From: an uncultured Oscillospiraceae bacterium
GTDB taxonomy: Bacteria > Bacillota_A > Clostridia > Oscillospirales > Oscillospiraceae
NCBI GenBank assembly: GCA_900757695.1
Contig: CAAEOU010000378.1
Location: 1-18,845 of the forward strand
Reading direction: 5' to 3'
Length of the DNA: 18,845 bases
In this document: piece after piece, positions 1-8,703 of the stretch
How the letters are laid out: every line of letters begins with the position of its first letter
Numbering within the stretch: position 1 is the stretch's first letter
The notes under the pieces: generated by a model
Told to the model about the DNA's origin: nothing
What the model saw: the letters and a program-made list of their open reading frames with translations, nothing else
Databases searched by the model: none
Translations under genes and position numbers: made by a program

Positions 1-28
1 GAAAAAATCAGAAATGAGGTTGATGGAT

Positions 29-1066
29 ATGGAAACCGCATATCGAGATTTTGCCGTACAGCAGGCCGCTGCCCTTCTGGGCATTGACAGCCCCACCGGC
101 TATACCGAGAAAGCAGCCCAGTGGGTGCTGGAGGCTTTTCAGGCTCTGGGCTTCGAGGCACACCTGACCCGGAAGGGCGGCGTACTCATCTGCCTTGGGG
201 GTGAGGATGCCGAAAACGCCGTCCTGCTGGAGGCCCACACCGACACCCTGGGCGCCATGGTAGCCGAGGTCAAGGCCAATGGCCGGCTCCGTGTTACGGC
301 GCTGGGCGGCATGCAGGCCCAGAACGGCGAGGCAGAAAACGTAAAGGTCTATACCCGGGATGGCCGGGTCTATGAGGGCACCTTGCAGCTCATCAATGCC
401 TCTGTCCATGTAAACGGCGCCTACGCCAAAACGGAGCGCAGCTTTGACACCACTGAGGTCGTGCTGGACGAGGACGTCGCCTCCAAGGCCGATGCCGAAA
501 AGCTGGGCATTATGACCGGTGACATTGTGTGCTTTGACCCCCGCACCCATGTGACCTCCTCCGGCTATATCAAGAGCCGTTTTCTGGACGACAAACTCTC
601 CGTGGGTATCCTTCTGGGGCTGGCCAAGTACATCCACGATAGCCATTTGAAGCTCCAGCGCCGTGTCTACGCCCACGTCACCGTTTACGAAGAGGTTGGC
701 CACGGCGGTGCCGGTTCCGTCCCTGCGGGCGTTACAGACGCCATCAGCGTGGACATGGGCTGTGTGGGCGAGGGGCTATCCTGCACAGAGCGGCAGGTCT
801 CCATCTGCTGCAAGGACTCCGGCGGCCCCTACAGCTATTCTCTGGTCTCCGAGCTCATCGCCGCCGCCCGGAATGAGCAGGCCGATTTTGCCGTTGACGT
901 CTACCCCCACTACGGCTCCGATGTGGAGGCCACCCTCTCCGCCGGAAACGACATTCGCCACGGTCTCATCGGTGCAGGCGTCTATGCCAGCCATGGCTAT
1001 GAGCGCAGCCATATCGACGGCGTTATGAACACCCTGAAGGTGCTGGAGGGCTTCCTGAAGCTCTAA
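29..1066 (+). CDS. M42 family metallopeptidase (glutamyl aminopeptidase / endoglucanase M-like)
   Basis: Predicted cytosolic di-metal aminopeptidase that trims N-terminal residues from peptides; members usually form large tetrahedral complexes. With the start used here the protein is 345 aa, normal for M42. Visible metal and catalytic motifs: AHTD (residues 69-72) with the first ligands, SRFLDDK (183-189) with the bridging Asp, EEVG (221-224) with the catalytic Glu and next ligand, SVDMG (240-244), and a C-terminal SHGYERSH (321-328) whose last His is the final ligand. The ATG at 29 was chosen because GAGG at 16-19 lies 9 nt upstream. ATGs at 14 and 23 are in frame but have no well-spaced ribosome binding site. 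The family is often annotated as endoglucanase or cellulase M, but peptidase activity is the well supported role. The gene ends at a shared terminator facing hslO. Its upstream context is outside the window. Exact substrate preference cannot be read from sequence. Confidence 0.93.
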   Translation: METAYRDFAVQQAAALLGIDSPTGYTEKAAQWVLEAFQALGFEAHLTRKGGVLICLGGEDAENAVLLEAHTDTLGAMVAEVKANGRLRVTALGGMQAQNGEAENVKVYTRDGRVYEGTLQLINASVHVNGAYAKTERSFDTTEVVLDEDVASKADAEKLGIMTGDIVCFDPRTHVTSSGYIKSRFLDDKLSVGILLGLAKYIHDSHLKLQRRVYAHVTVYEEVGHGGAGSVPAGVTDAISVDMGCVGEGLSCTERQVSICCKDSGGPYSYSLVSELIAAARNEQADFAVDVYPHYGSDVEATLSAGNDIRHGLIGAGVYASHGYERSHIDGVMNTLKVLEGFLKL

Positions 1067-1076
1067 TATCATCCCA

Positions 1077-1118
1077 AAAAAGTCCAGATTCGGTCATGGT
1101 GCCGAATCTGGACTTTTT
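1077..1118. terminator. Bidirectional intrinsic terminator between the peptidase gene and hslO
   Basis: Perfect 17-bp inverted repeat (1077-1093 and 1102-1118) with an 8-nt loop. Each arm begins or ends with a run of five A/T, so the hairpin has a U-tract in both directions. It sits between two convergent stop codons (1066 and 1127). Confidence 0.93.
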
Positions 1119-1126
1119 GTGATCTG

Positions 1127-2035
1127 TTATTCCGTATCCTCCGGTTCCTCGGGCTTTGTGGCATGATCCAGCAGCGCCTGAATATCCGCCGGGGTAAAGG
1201 TATACACCGTATCGCAGAACTGGCAGTCCACATGGATGTCCTGCCCCTCATCGATGATATCCTGCATTTCCTTTGCACCCAGCGAAATAATGGTGGATGC
1301 CACCCGCTCCCGGCTGCAATAGCACTTATAGGAAATGGGCGTGGTCTCCAGGATTTCCACTTCATCCTTCCCCAGCAGGGTCTCAATGATCTCTGCCGGC
1401 CCAAGGCCATTCTTCATCATGCCGGAGACGCTGCCCGCCTTGGCAACGCTGGCCTCCAGCTGGTCGATCAGGCAGTCCGGCGCACCGGGCAGCAGCTGCA
1501 GCAGATAGCCCCCGGCCACATCCACCGTCTGATCCCGGTTCAGCAGCACGCCCAGGGCACATACAGTCGGCACCTGCTCACTCTCCACAAAGTATGCCGC
1601 CACATCCTCGGCGATCTCGCCGCCCAGCAGCTGTACGGTGCCCACATAGGGATCCTTCATATGGAGATCCCGGATCAGGGTCAGTGTTCCGTCGGCACCC
1701 ACTGCCGCTCCCACGTCCAGCTTTCCCTGATACTTCTCCATCAAATCAATCTGCGGATTTTCCACATAGCCCCGGACATTTCCCTCCGGGTCTGCGGTGG
1801 CCAGCAGCGTTCCCAGCGGACCGCCGCCCTTGATGATCAGGGTCACACTGCCCTGGTCGATCTTCTGCATATTGCCGATCATACTGGTGGCTGCCAGCAC
1901 CCGTCCAAGGGCCGCCGTGGCCACGGCAGTGGTATGATGGATCTCTCTGGCCCGGCCGGTAAGCTCCGTGGTGCTCACCGCCGTGATTTTTACAAAGCCG
2001 TCCCGTGTCATGGCACGGACAAGCTGATCTGTCAT
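1127..2035 (-). CDS. hslO: Hsp33 redox-regulated molecular chaperone
   Basis: Cytosolic holdase chaperone activated by oxidative unfolding; it binds unfolding proteins during oxidative or heat stress. The 302-aa length fits the family. The zinc-binding redox switch is complete near the C-terminus: CxC at 238/240 and CxxC at 271/274. The N-terminal part has the expected Hsp33 fold, including an MTDQLVRAMT start and a GGGPLGTLLA stretch. The C-terminus ends in an acidic tail (PEEPEDTE). The ATG overlaps the stop codon of the upstream methyltransferase gene as ATGA, so translation is probably coupled. An AAGGAAG ribosome binding site lies about 8 nt upstream, inside the methyltransferase gene. 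It is the last gene of the yerC-methyltransferase-hslO operon, which ends at the bidirectional terminator at 1077-1118. Confidence 0.96.
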   Translation of the reverse strand: MTDQLVRAMTRDGFVKITAVSTTELTGRAREIHHTTAVATAALGRVLAATSMIGNMQKIDQGSVTLIIKGGGPLGTLLATADPEGNVRGYVENPQIDLMEKYQGKLDVGAAVGADGTLTLIRDLHMKDPYVGTVQLLGGEIAEDVAAYFVESEQVPTVCALGVLLNRDQTVDVAGGYLLQLLPGAPDCLIDQLEASVAKAGSVSGMMKNGLGPAEIIETLLGKDEVEILETTPISYKCYCSRERVASTIISLGAKEMQDIIDEGQDIHVDCQFCDTVYTFTPADIQALLDHATKPEEPEDTE

Positions 2036-2781
2036 GTGTGCTCTTCCTTTCGTGCTGTAATAAACACCCGCTCTTCATCGGGCTGGGGTGGCAGGAACGT
2101 CCGCTCCCCGTAAAAATGGACGTCGGTAAAGCCCGCCGCCTGAAGCTGCTCCTGAAGCCACGGGAGAGAATAGGCATATTCCACATGCTCCTCCTGCTCC
2201 CGCCGCCAGAGCTTCCCTTCCCGCACAAAGATGTCCATGCCGTAGAAGCATTGGTTCTCTTTTTCGTCAAACTCCGTGCGCCAGATGCACACTACGTCCT
2301 CGGTCTCGTCCATAAACATCTGACCGTCAAAGGCCCGGAGCTGCTCCGGCGGGCGCACATCAAACACCAGCATGCCCCCGGGCCGCAGCGCCCGGGCAAA
2401 GCAGGAAATGGCACGGAGCCCTTGCTCCGGCGTGGCCATATAGTTGAAGCTGTCCAGCATGCACACCAGTACGTCCACCTGCTCCGGCAGGGTAAAGTCC
2501 GCCATGTCGCCATGGAGAAACACGGGCGCAGGGTCCATATCCTGCACCTTCATGGCGCCCCGGGTCAGCATATCCACGCTGAGATCCATGCCATAACAGC
2601 GGCTGCCGTTTTCCGCAAACAGGATACTGAGGCTGCCGGTGCCGCAGGCCATATCCAGCACCGTGTCCGGCTGGATGCCGTTCCGGCGGAAGATGGCCAT
2701 GAGATACGCATAGAGTCCCTCGTAGTCCACATCCTCCGTCAGGCTGTCGTACCAGTCTGCCAGCGGTCCGTAGCTGCTCAT
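2032..2781 (-). CDS. Class I SAM-dependent methyltransferase, substrate unknown
   Basis: 249-aa protein with a Rossmann-type SAM-binding fold. Motif I is VLDMACGTGS at residues 41-50, the acidic residue ending beta-2 is in GMDLS (D66), and GDMADF (91-96) and VLVCMLDSFNY (about 105-114) fill the later SAM-pocket motifs. It resembles the small Firmicutes methyltransferases of the Methyltransf_11/25 type, none of which has a substrate readable from sequence. It overlaps both neighbours by 4 nt (ATGA): the yerC-like gene upstream and hslO downstream. Strict co-translation with an oxidative-stress chaperone is suggestive of a shared role but is not evidence of substrate. Confidence 0.9.
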   Translation of the reverse strand: MSSYGPLADWYDSLTEDVDYEGLYAYLMAIFRRNGIQPDTVLDMACGTGSLSILFAENGSRCYGMDLSVDMLTRGAMKVQDMDPAPVFLHGDMADFTLPEQVDVLVCMLDSFNYMATPEQGLRAISCFARALRPGGMLVFDVRPPEQLRAFDGQMFMDETEDVVCIWRTEFDEKENQCFYGMDIFVREGKLWRREQEEHVEYAYSLPWLQEQLQAAGFTDVHFYGERTFLPPQPDEERVFITARKEEHT

Positions 2782-3083
2782 TCCGTTTCCTCCCCGGTTT
2801 TCATGCGCTCCAGCACCAGCCGGTAGCCCCCTGCTCCATAATTCAGGCAGCGCTTGACCCGACTCACCGTGGCGCTGCTGACGCCGGTCTTTTCCAGTAC
2901 ATCACTGTAGATATTCCCCTGATCCAGCAGCCGTGCCACCTCAAACCGCTGCTCCATGGCCATCTGTTCCGACACCGTGCAGAGATCCTCAAAAAAGGCA
3001 TAGCATTCTTCCGGGGTCTTTAAGGTCAGCAGTGCCTCATAGAGCGCCGCACCCCGATCGCTTCCCTTACCGTGACTGTTCAT
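2778..3083 (-). CDS. YerC/YecD family TrpR-related DNA-binding protein
   Basis: Small regulator of 101 aa, the usual family size. The C-terminal half carries the TrpR-type helix-turn-helix: VLEKTGVSSATVSRVKRCLN followed by the family's characteristic YGAGGY. No Trp-repressor function is implied, since the targets of YerC proteins are largely uncharacterised. I place the start at the ATG at 3083 because GGAGAGGTG lies about 8 nt upstream; the in-frame ATG at 3101 has no ribosome binding site. A promoter lies about 30 bp upstream. It is the first gene of the operon with the methyltransferase and hslO, and is divergent from purA. Confidence 0.9.
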   Translation of the reverse strand: MNSHGKGSDRGAALYEALLTLKTPEECYAFFEDLCTVSEQMAMEQRFEVARLLDQGNIYSDVLEKTGVSSATVSRVKRCLNYGAGGYRLVLERMKTGEETE

Positions 3084-3118
3084 TTCTGCGCACCTCTCCA
3101 TTTCATTGGTTATTTATT

Positions 3119-4571
<1,453 letters not shown>

Positions 4572-4587
4572 TTCACCGCAATAAACC

Positions 4588-4623
4588 CAAACCGGCTGCA
4601 TCCATTGGATGCGGCCGGTTTTT
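4588..4623 (+). terminator. purA intrinsic terminator
   Basis: 15-bp stem with one G-U pair (4589-4603 with 4607-4621), 3-nt loop, followed by T residues to 4623. It begins 18 nt after the purA stop. Confidence 0.9.
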
Positions 4624-4633
4624 GCGTTGTCCC

Positions 4634-4668
4634 AAAATACCGCACTGCAAAGAGCAGTGCGGTATTTT
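4634..4668. terminator. Bidirectional terminator between purA and the IIC gene
   Basis: Perfect 15-bp inverted repeat (4634-4648 and 4654-4668) with a 5-nt loop and A/T runs on both outer ends. On the minus strand it lies just after the stop of the IIC gene. On the plus strand it backs up the purA terminator. Confidence 0.9.
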
Positions 4669-4679
4669 TGTATACGGAA

Positions 4680-5774
4680 TCAGTCCTTCAGGGTCAGATC
4701 TCCATCCTTGACCCAGCCCAGCTTCCGCACGATCATGTTGATCAGGGGGCAGAGCACAGCGGGCAGCACAAAGGAAATGAGGATCAGCCCGACCCAGTCC
4801 ATTGTGGTGATGGCGCTCTTGGCGCCGGAGGCAACGTCCGCCACCCAGCCGGTGTAGACGCCGATCTGTCCCACCAGACCGCAGGTGCCCATGCCGGAGG
4901 AGACCGGCGCACCGTTCATCTGAAGATGGAACACGCAGGTGGCAATGGGGCCCGTAATGGCCGAGGTCACAATGGGTGCGATCCAGATCCGGGGATTCCG
5001 GACAATGTTGCCCATCTGGAGCATGGAGGTACCGATGCCCTGAGAGACCAGCCCGCCCCAGCGATTCTCCTTAAAGGACATCACCGCAAAGCCCACCATC
5101 TGGGCGCAGCAGCCTGCCACAGCAGCGCCGCCTGCCAGTCCGGTCAGTCCCAGCGCAGCGCAGATGGCCGCAGAGGAGATGGGCAGCGTCAGGGCAATGC
5201 CTACGATCACAGAGACCAGAATGCCCATAAAGAAGGGCTGAAGGTTTGTGGCAACCATAATCAGGTCGCCCACATGCATGGCCGCCTTGCCCAGCGCAGG
5301 TGCCCACCATGCCGACAGGCCAACCCCTACGCCAATGGTCACAAGGGGCGTCACCAGCACGTCGATCTTGGTCTCCTTGGAGACGGCCTTGCCGATCTCA
5401 GCAGCCAGAATGGCCACAAACAGCACGGCCAGAGGGCCGCCGGCACCGCCCAGGGCATTGGCAGAGAAGCCGACGGTAATCAGAGAAAAGAGCACCAGAG
5501 GCGGGCATTTCAGGGCGTAGCCGATGGCCACCGCCATGGCGGGGCCACTCATGGCCGAGGCAAGGCCGCCCACGGTATACTCCGTACCGCTGACGGTGGC
5601 TACCGTTCTGGTCAGGGCGTCAATGTGGAACTGGGTTCCCAATGTGTTGATGATGGTTCCGATCAGCAGCGAGCAGAACAGGCCCTGTGCCATGGCCCCC
5701 AGCGCATCGATGCCGTAACGCTTTAAGGATATCTCGATATCCTTGCGTTTCAGAAATTGTTTGATTGCTTCCAT
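4680..5774 (-). CDS. PTS-type transporter IIC membrane protein (PF13303-like), substrate unknown
   Basis: 364-aa integral membrane protein, with most of its length in hydrophobic Gly/Ala-rich segments that I read as about 8-10 membrane spans. The sequence resembles the PTS_EIIC_2 group of putative sugar-PTS IIC proteins: an N-terminal cytosolic start (MEAIKQFLKRKDIEISLKRY), then GIDALGAMAQGLFCSLLIGT, and a C-terminal WVGLILISFVLPA region. No IIA, IIB, EI or HPr-like gene is nearby, and no IIB or IIA domain is fused, so phosphotransfer-coupled transport is not demonstrated. The start is supported by GAGGAGG 7 nt upstream. It has its own promoter and ends at a shared terminator. Substrate and even transport mode are open. 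Confidence 0.82.
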   Translation of the reverse strand: MEAIKQFLKRKDIEISLKRYGIDALGAMAQGLFCSLLIGTIINTLGTQFHIDALTRTVATVSGTEYTVGGLASAMSGPAMAVAIGYALKCPPLVLFSLITVGFSANALGGAGGPLAVLFVAILAAEIGKAVSKETKIDVLVTPLVTIGVGVGLSAWWAPALGKAAMHVGDLIMVATNLQPFFMGILVSVIVGIALTLPISSAAICAALGLTGLAGGAAVAGCCAQMVGFAVMSFKENRWGGLVSQGIGTSMLQMGNIVRNPRIWIAPIVTSAITGPIATCVFHLQMNGAPVSSGMGTCGLVGQIGVYTGWVADVASGAKSAITTMDWVGLILISFVLPAVLCPLINMIVRKLGWVKDGDLTLKD

Positions 5775-5836
5775 TTTTGTCCTCCTCGATGTTTTCCGTC
5801 ATTTCCATGCCGCCCTCTGGCGCTCCCGCCTGTCCT

Positions 5837-5916
5837 CCGTGGTGCGGCACTTCCTTAAGTTCAGGATAATTATACTGGTTTCCCCTTAGGAAGTAAAGGA
5901 AATCCCCGCACCACGG
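5837..5916. repeat. 11-bp inverted repeat bracketing the IIC promoter
   Basis: CCGTGGTGCGG at 5837-5847 and its exact reverse complement at 5906-5916, 58 bp apart. The right arm is part of the LCP-gene terminator hairpin, and the left arm is in the IIC leader. The pair could be an operator or, in read-through RNA, an alternative partner for the terminator stem. It could also be chance. Confidence 0.5.
5869..5897 (-). promoter_or_regulatory. Promoter of the IIC gene
   Basis: Minus strand: -35 TTTACT (5892-5897), 17-bp spacer, perfect -10 TATAAT (5869-5874). The predicted start near 5862 leaves a leader of about 88 nt. The -35 abuts the terminator hairpin of the upstream polysaccharide operon, and an 11-bp inverted repeat brackets the promoter. 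Confidence 0.75.
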
Positions 5917-5929
5917 TGCAGGGATTTCC
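5898..5929 (-). terminator. Terminator at the end of the polysaccharide operon
   Basis: Minus-strand hairpin with 9-bp outer stem (GGAAATCCC with GGGATTTCC), one mismatch, and an inner GCAC/GTGC stem. It is followed by TTTACTTCC, a poor U-tract. It lies about 55 nt after the LCP stop. Termination may be incomplete because of the weak tail. Confidence 0.6.
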
Positions 5930-5982
5930 AAGCATTTCGTATGCATTCTTTGTCTAAAACGACGAAGAACTTTCATATTGTG

Positions 5983-7506
5983 TCAGGGTGCGGTAACAGT
6001 CTCGCCGTTATAGACCTGTGCGATCAGGCTCTTGGCGGTATCCACCGTGGACTGGGTCGGCACCATGACATAAGCCTTCTGGCTCATGGAATAAGGTACC
6101 TGACTGTCGCCGGTTCCGTCTACGCTGTAGCTGACCACGTTCCAGTCGCCGCCCTTGTCCAGCTGCTCCCGGACGAGGGTGCTGATGGTATCATAGGGCA
6201 CGCTGGTCTCAAAGCTGCCCTCCAAGGCGCTCATCAGGGAGTTATAGGACACCAGAAGCTCCGGAGACATGGCCTTGTTGATGACCGCCTTGATGATTGC
6301 CAGCTGGTTCTTGCCCCGCTGACGGTCGCCGGAGGCAAAAGCATGGCGCTCCCGGACAAATTCCAGTGCCTGCTTGCCGTTTACGTTGTTCGGCCCCTGC
6401 TGGAAGGAGTAGTTATCCGTGGAGAAGGCCACCTCGGAGTCTACCGTTACACCGCCCAGCGCATCAATGATGTCCTCAAAGCCGCCGAAGTTCACCCGGA
6501 AGTAGTAGTCCACATTGACGTTATAGAGCATGGCCATGGTGTCCATGCAGACGTTGATGCCGTAGATGCCCGCATGGGTCAGCTTATCCTTGGCACCGTT
6601 GGAAATGGACAGAGGTACATAATAATCTCTGGGCGTGGAGATCAGCACCACCTGCTTTGTGGCAGTATTGATGGAGGCGAGAATGTTTACATCACTGCGG
6701 CTCTTGGCGATCAAAGCGCCCCGGTTATCAATGCCGCTGATGAACACCGTGAAGATCATGCCTTCCTGATTGCCATTGAGCTCCGTCTCGTCGGTAACAC
6801 CGGTCAGCCGGTCCTCCGGCACATCAGCAGGCTGCTGGGAGACCTCCACTTCCCGCTCGATGTGCTTGACCTCTACCTCTCTGAGCTGGGAGGCCGCATT
6901 CTCATAGCCCTCCATTTCGCCCAGCAGATCCAGATAGGCACTGTTCATGATAATGGCATCCACGTCGCCACCCAGAATCGCATCGATGAGCTGCGCCAGG
7001 CCGGGATATTCGGTGGTGTTAAGGCTCACGGAATACTCCGACTCAATGGACTTGATCGCCTCGTTGGTATTCTCACGATCCTGATCGGCCAGAATGCCAT
7101 AGCTGTAGGTACCCGCCACCTGTGCGTAGTCATTGGTGTCGTCTGCCCGGACATAAATGCCCACAGCCGCCGTCTCTGTCCGGACGGTGGTGATCTCCTT
7201 GGCGGTGGTGAGGCCCTTAAACACATAGCTGGTTCCAACGCCGAAGATCACACACATGATCACCGCCAGCACCAGTCCGATCACATACCGTGCCCGGTAT
7301 TTGGACTTCCAAGTCAGCAGCCCCACCAGCACCACGATCAGCAGCAGTGCCGCACCCAGCACTGCCATGAGCTTGCCCGGCAGCATCTTGGTTGAATAGA
7401 CCGAGATTGCGAAGATAAACGCCATAAACAAAGTGAGCAGCAGAGCCACCTTGCCCACAAACCAGTCCACGCTGGTTCTGCGTCTGCGCCGTTTTCTGTT
7501 TTGCAT
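5983..7506 (-). CDS. LytR-CpsA-Psr (LCP) family cell-wall glycopolymer ligase
   Basis: Membrane enzyme expected to transfer lipid-linked polysaccharide to peptidoglycan. 507 aa: a basic N-terminus (KRKRRRRR type), three hydrophobic segments at about 15-37, 45-65 and 74-97, an extracytoplasmic accessory domain about 105-225, and the LCP domain about 250-415. LCP landmarks are SGID (D260), KSRSDVNI (268-275), STPRDYYVPL (290-299), KLTHAGIYG, YFRVNFGGFEDIIDALGGV, and the basic EFVRERH/GDRQRGKNQ stretch (382-401) that binds pyrophosphate. The arrangement of three membrane segments plus an accessory domain resembles streptococcal CpsA/Cps2A. The start has GAGGGGG 6 nt upstream. It is the last gene of the operon, so it is well placed to anchor the polymer made by the genes before it. 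Confidence 0.92.
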   Translation of the reverse strand: MQNRKRRRRRTSVDWFVGKVALLLTLFMAFIFAISVYSTKMLPGKLMAVLGAALLLIVVLVGLLTWKSKYRARYVIGLVLAVIMCVIFGVGTSYVFKGLTTAKEITTVRTETAAVGIYVRADDTNDYAQVAGTYSYGILADQDRENTNEAIKSIESEYSVSLNTTEYPGLAQLIDAILGGDVDAIIMNSAYLDLLGEMEGYENAASQLREVEVKHIEREVEVSQQPADVPEDRLTGVTDETELNGNQEGMIFTVFISGIDNRGALIAKSRSDVNILASINTATKQVVLISTPRDYYVPLSISNGAKDKLTHAGIYGINVCMDTMAMLYNVNVDYYFRVNFGGFEDIIDALGGVTVDSEVAFSTDNYSFQQGPNNVNGKQALEFVRERHAFASGDRQRGKNQLAIIKAVINKAMSPELLVSYNSLMSALEGSFETSVPYDTISTLVREQLDKGGDWNVVSYSVDGTGDSQVPYSMSQKAYVMVPTQSTVDTAKSLIAQVYNGETVTAP

Positions 7507-7580
7507 GGGTATCCCCCTCTTTTATGTTATTCTGCGGCACCTGAGCGTCTTCGCCGGAGCGCCGTGTTTTTCATCAACGC

Positions 7581-8702
7581 TTAGCCCAGCTGTGCCCCTG
7601 CCATCTGGAGGGCCGCAGCAATGACCATATCCATATCGTAGTACTTGTACTCACCCAGACGCCCGCCGAAGATCACGCCGGTCTCCTTTTCCGCCAGCGC
7701 TTTATACCGCTGATAGAGGGCGCCGTTCTTTTCATCGTTGACGGGATAATAGGGCTCGTCCCCGGGCTTCCACTCGGAGCTGTACTCCCGGCTGATGACC
7801 GTCTTGGGCAGGTCATTGCCCTGATCGTCCTTGCCGAACTCAAACCATTTGTGCTCGATGATCCGGGTCCACGGGGTCTCCCGATCCGTATAGTTCACTG
7901 CGGCATTGCCCTGAAAATTGGGGATGTCCAGCAGCTCGGTCTCAAAGCGTACGGAGCGGTACTCCAGCGTCCCCAGCTGATAGCCGAAGTAGGCATCAAT
8001 GGGGCCCGTGTAGACCACCTTCTCCGCCATGGCGTCCAGCTCCGTCTTCTTCTCCAGATAGTCTACATTCAGCTGAACCTCTACGCCCTGAAGCAGGTGC
8101 TCCACCAGCTTGGTGTAGCCTCCCACAGGAATGCCCTGATAGAGCGCATTGAAGTAGTTGTTGTCAAAGGTCAGCCGCACCGGCAGACGCTTGATGATAA
8201 AGGAGGGCAGCTGATCGCAGGGGCGGCCCCACTGCTTCTCGGTATAGCCCTTTACCAGCTTCTCATAGATGTCAGTGCCCACCAGAGAAATGGCCTGCTC
8301 TTCCAGATTTTTAGGCTCTGTAATACCGGCGGCCTTCCGCTGCGCCTCGATCTTGTCCGCAGCCTCCTGAGGGGTCACAACCCCCCACATCTTATTGAAG
8401 GTGTACATGTTAAAAGGCAGAGAGTACAGCTCTCCATGGTAGTTTGCCACCGGGGAATTGGTAAACCGGTTAAACTCCGCAAACTTCGTCACATAGTCCC
8501 ATACGGTCTTATTGTTGGTGTGGAAAATGTGCGCACCGTACTTGTGCACATGGATGCCCTCCACATCCTCGGTATAGACGTTGCCGCCAATGTTGGGTCG
8601 CTTGTCGATGACCAGCACCGACTTCCCCGCCGCATGGGCCTTCTGGGCAAATACCGCACCGTATAGTCCGGCGCCTACCACCAGATAATCGTACTTTTTC
8701 AT
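7581..8702 (-). CDS. glf: UDP-galactopyranose mutase
   Basis: Flavoenzyme that interconverts UDP-galactopyranose and UDP-galactofuranose in the cytosol, supplying galactofuranose for surface glycans. 373 aa, typical. The FAD-binding Rossmann start is VVGAGLYGA (residues 8-16), followed by DKRPNIGGN (33-41) and HKYGAHIFHT (53-62). Active-site regions include EKQWGRP (155-161, Trp158) and RLPVRLTFDNNYFNALYQG (172-190, Arg175). The ATG begins 1 nt after the flippase stop codon. A 74-nt gap separates it from the LCP gene. Its presence predicts galactofuranose in the polymer; which glycosyltransferase uses it is not evident. Confidence 0.96.
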   Translation of the reverse strand: MKKYDYLVVGAGLYGAVFAQKAHAAGKSVLVIDKRPNIGGNVYTEDVEGIHVHKYGAHIFHTNNKTVWDYVTKFAEFNRFTNSPVANYHGELYSLPFNMYTFNKMWGVVTPQEAADKIEAQRKAAGITEPKNLEEQAISLVGTDIYEKLVKGYTEKQWGRPCDQLPSFIIKRLPVRLTFDNNYFNALYQGIPVGGYTKLVEHLLQGVEVQLNVDYLEKKTELDAMAEKVVYTGPIDAYFGYQLGTLEYRSVRFETELLDIPNFQGNAAVNYTDRETPWTRIIEHKWFEFGKDDQGNDLPKTVISREYSSEWKPGDEPYYPVNDEKNGALYQRYKALAEKETGVIFGGRLGEYKYYDMDMVIAAALQMAGAQLG

Positions 8703-8703
8703 A

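Noticed and set aside
4605..5726. Long plus-strand frame opposite the IIC gene
   Set aside because: His/Gln/Gly-rich product typical of antisense shadows in GC-rich DNA; it begins inside the purA terminator and has no ribosome binding site.
5941..7395. 484-codon plus-strand frame opposite the LCP gene
   Set aside because: Antisense shadow; the minus-strand LCP protein is clearly real and fully explains the region.
7507..7580. Possible terminator in the 74-nt gap between glf and the LCP gene
   Set aside because: GC-rich pairing is weak and no U-tract follows on the minus strand; read-through into the LCP gene is expected.
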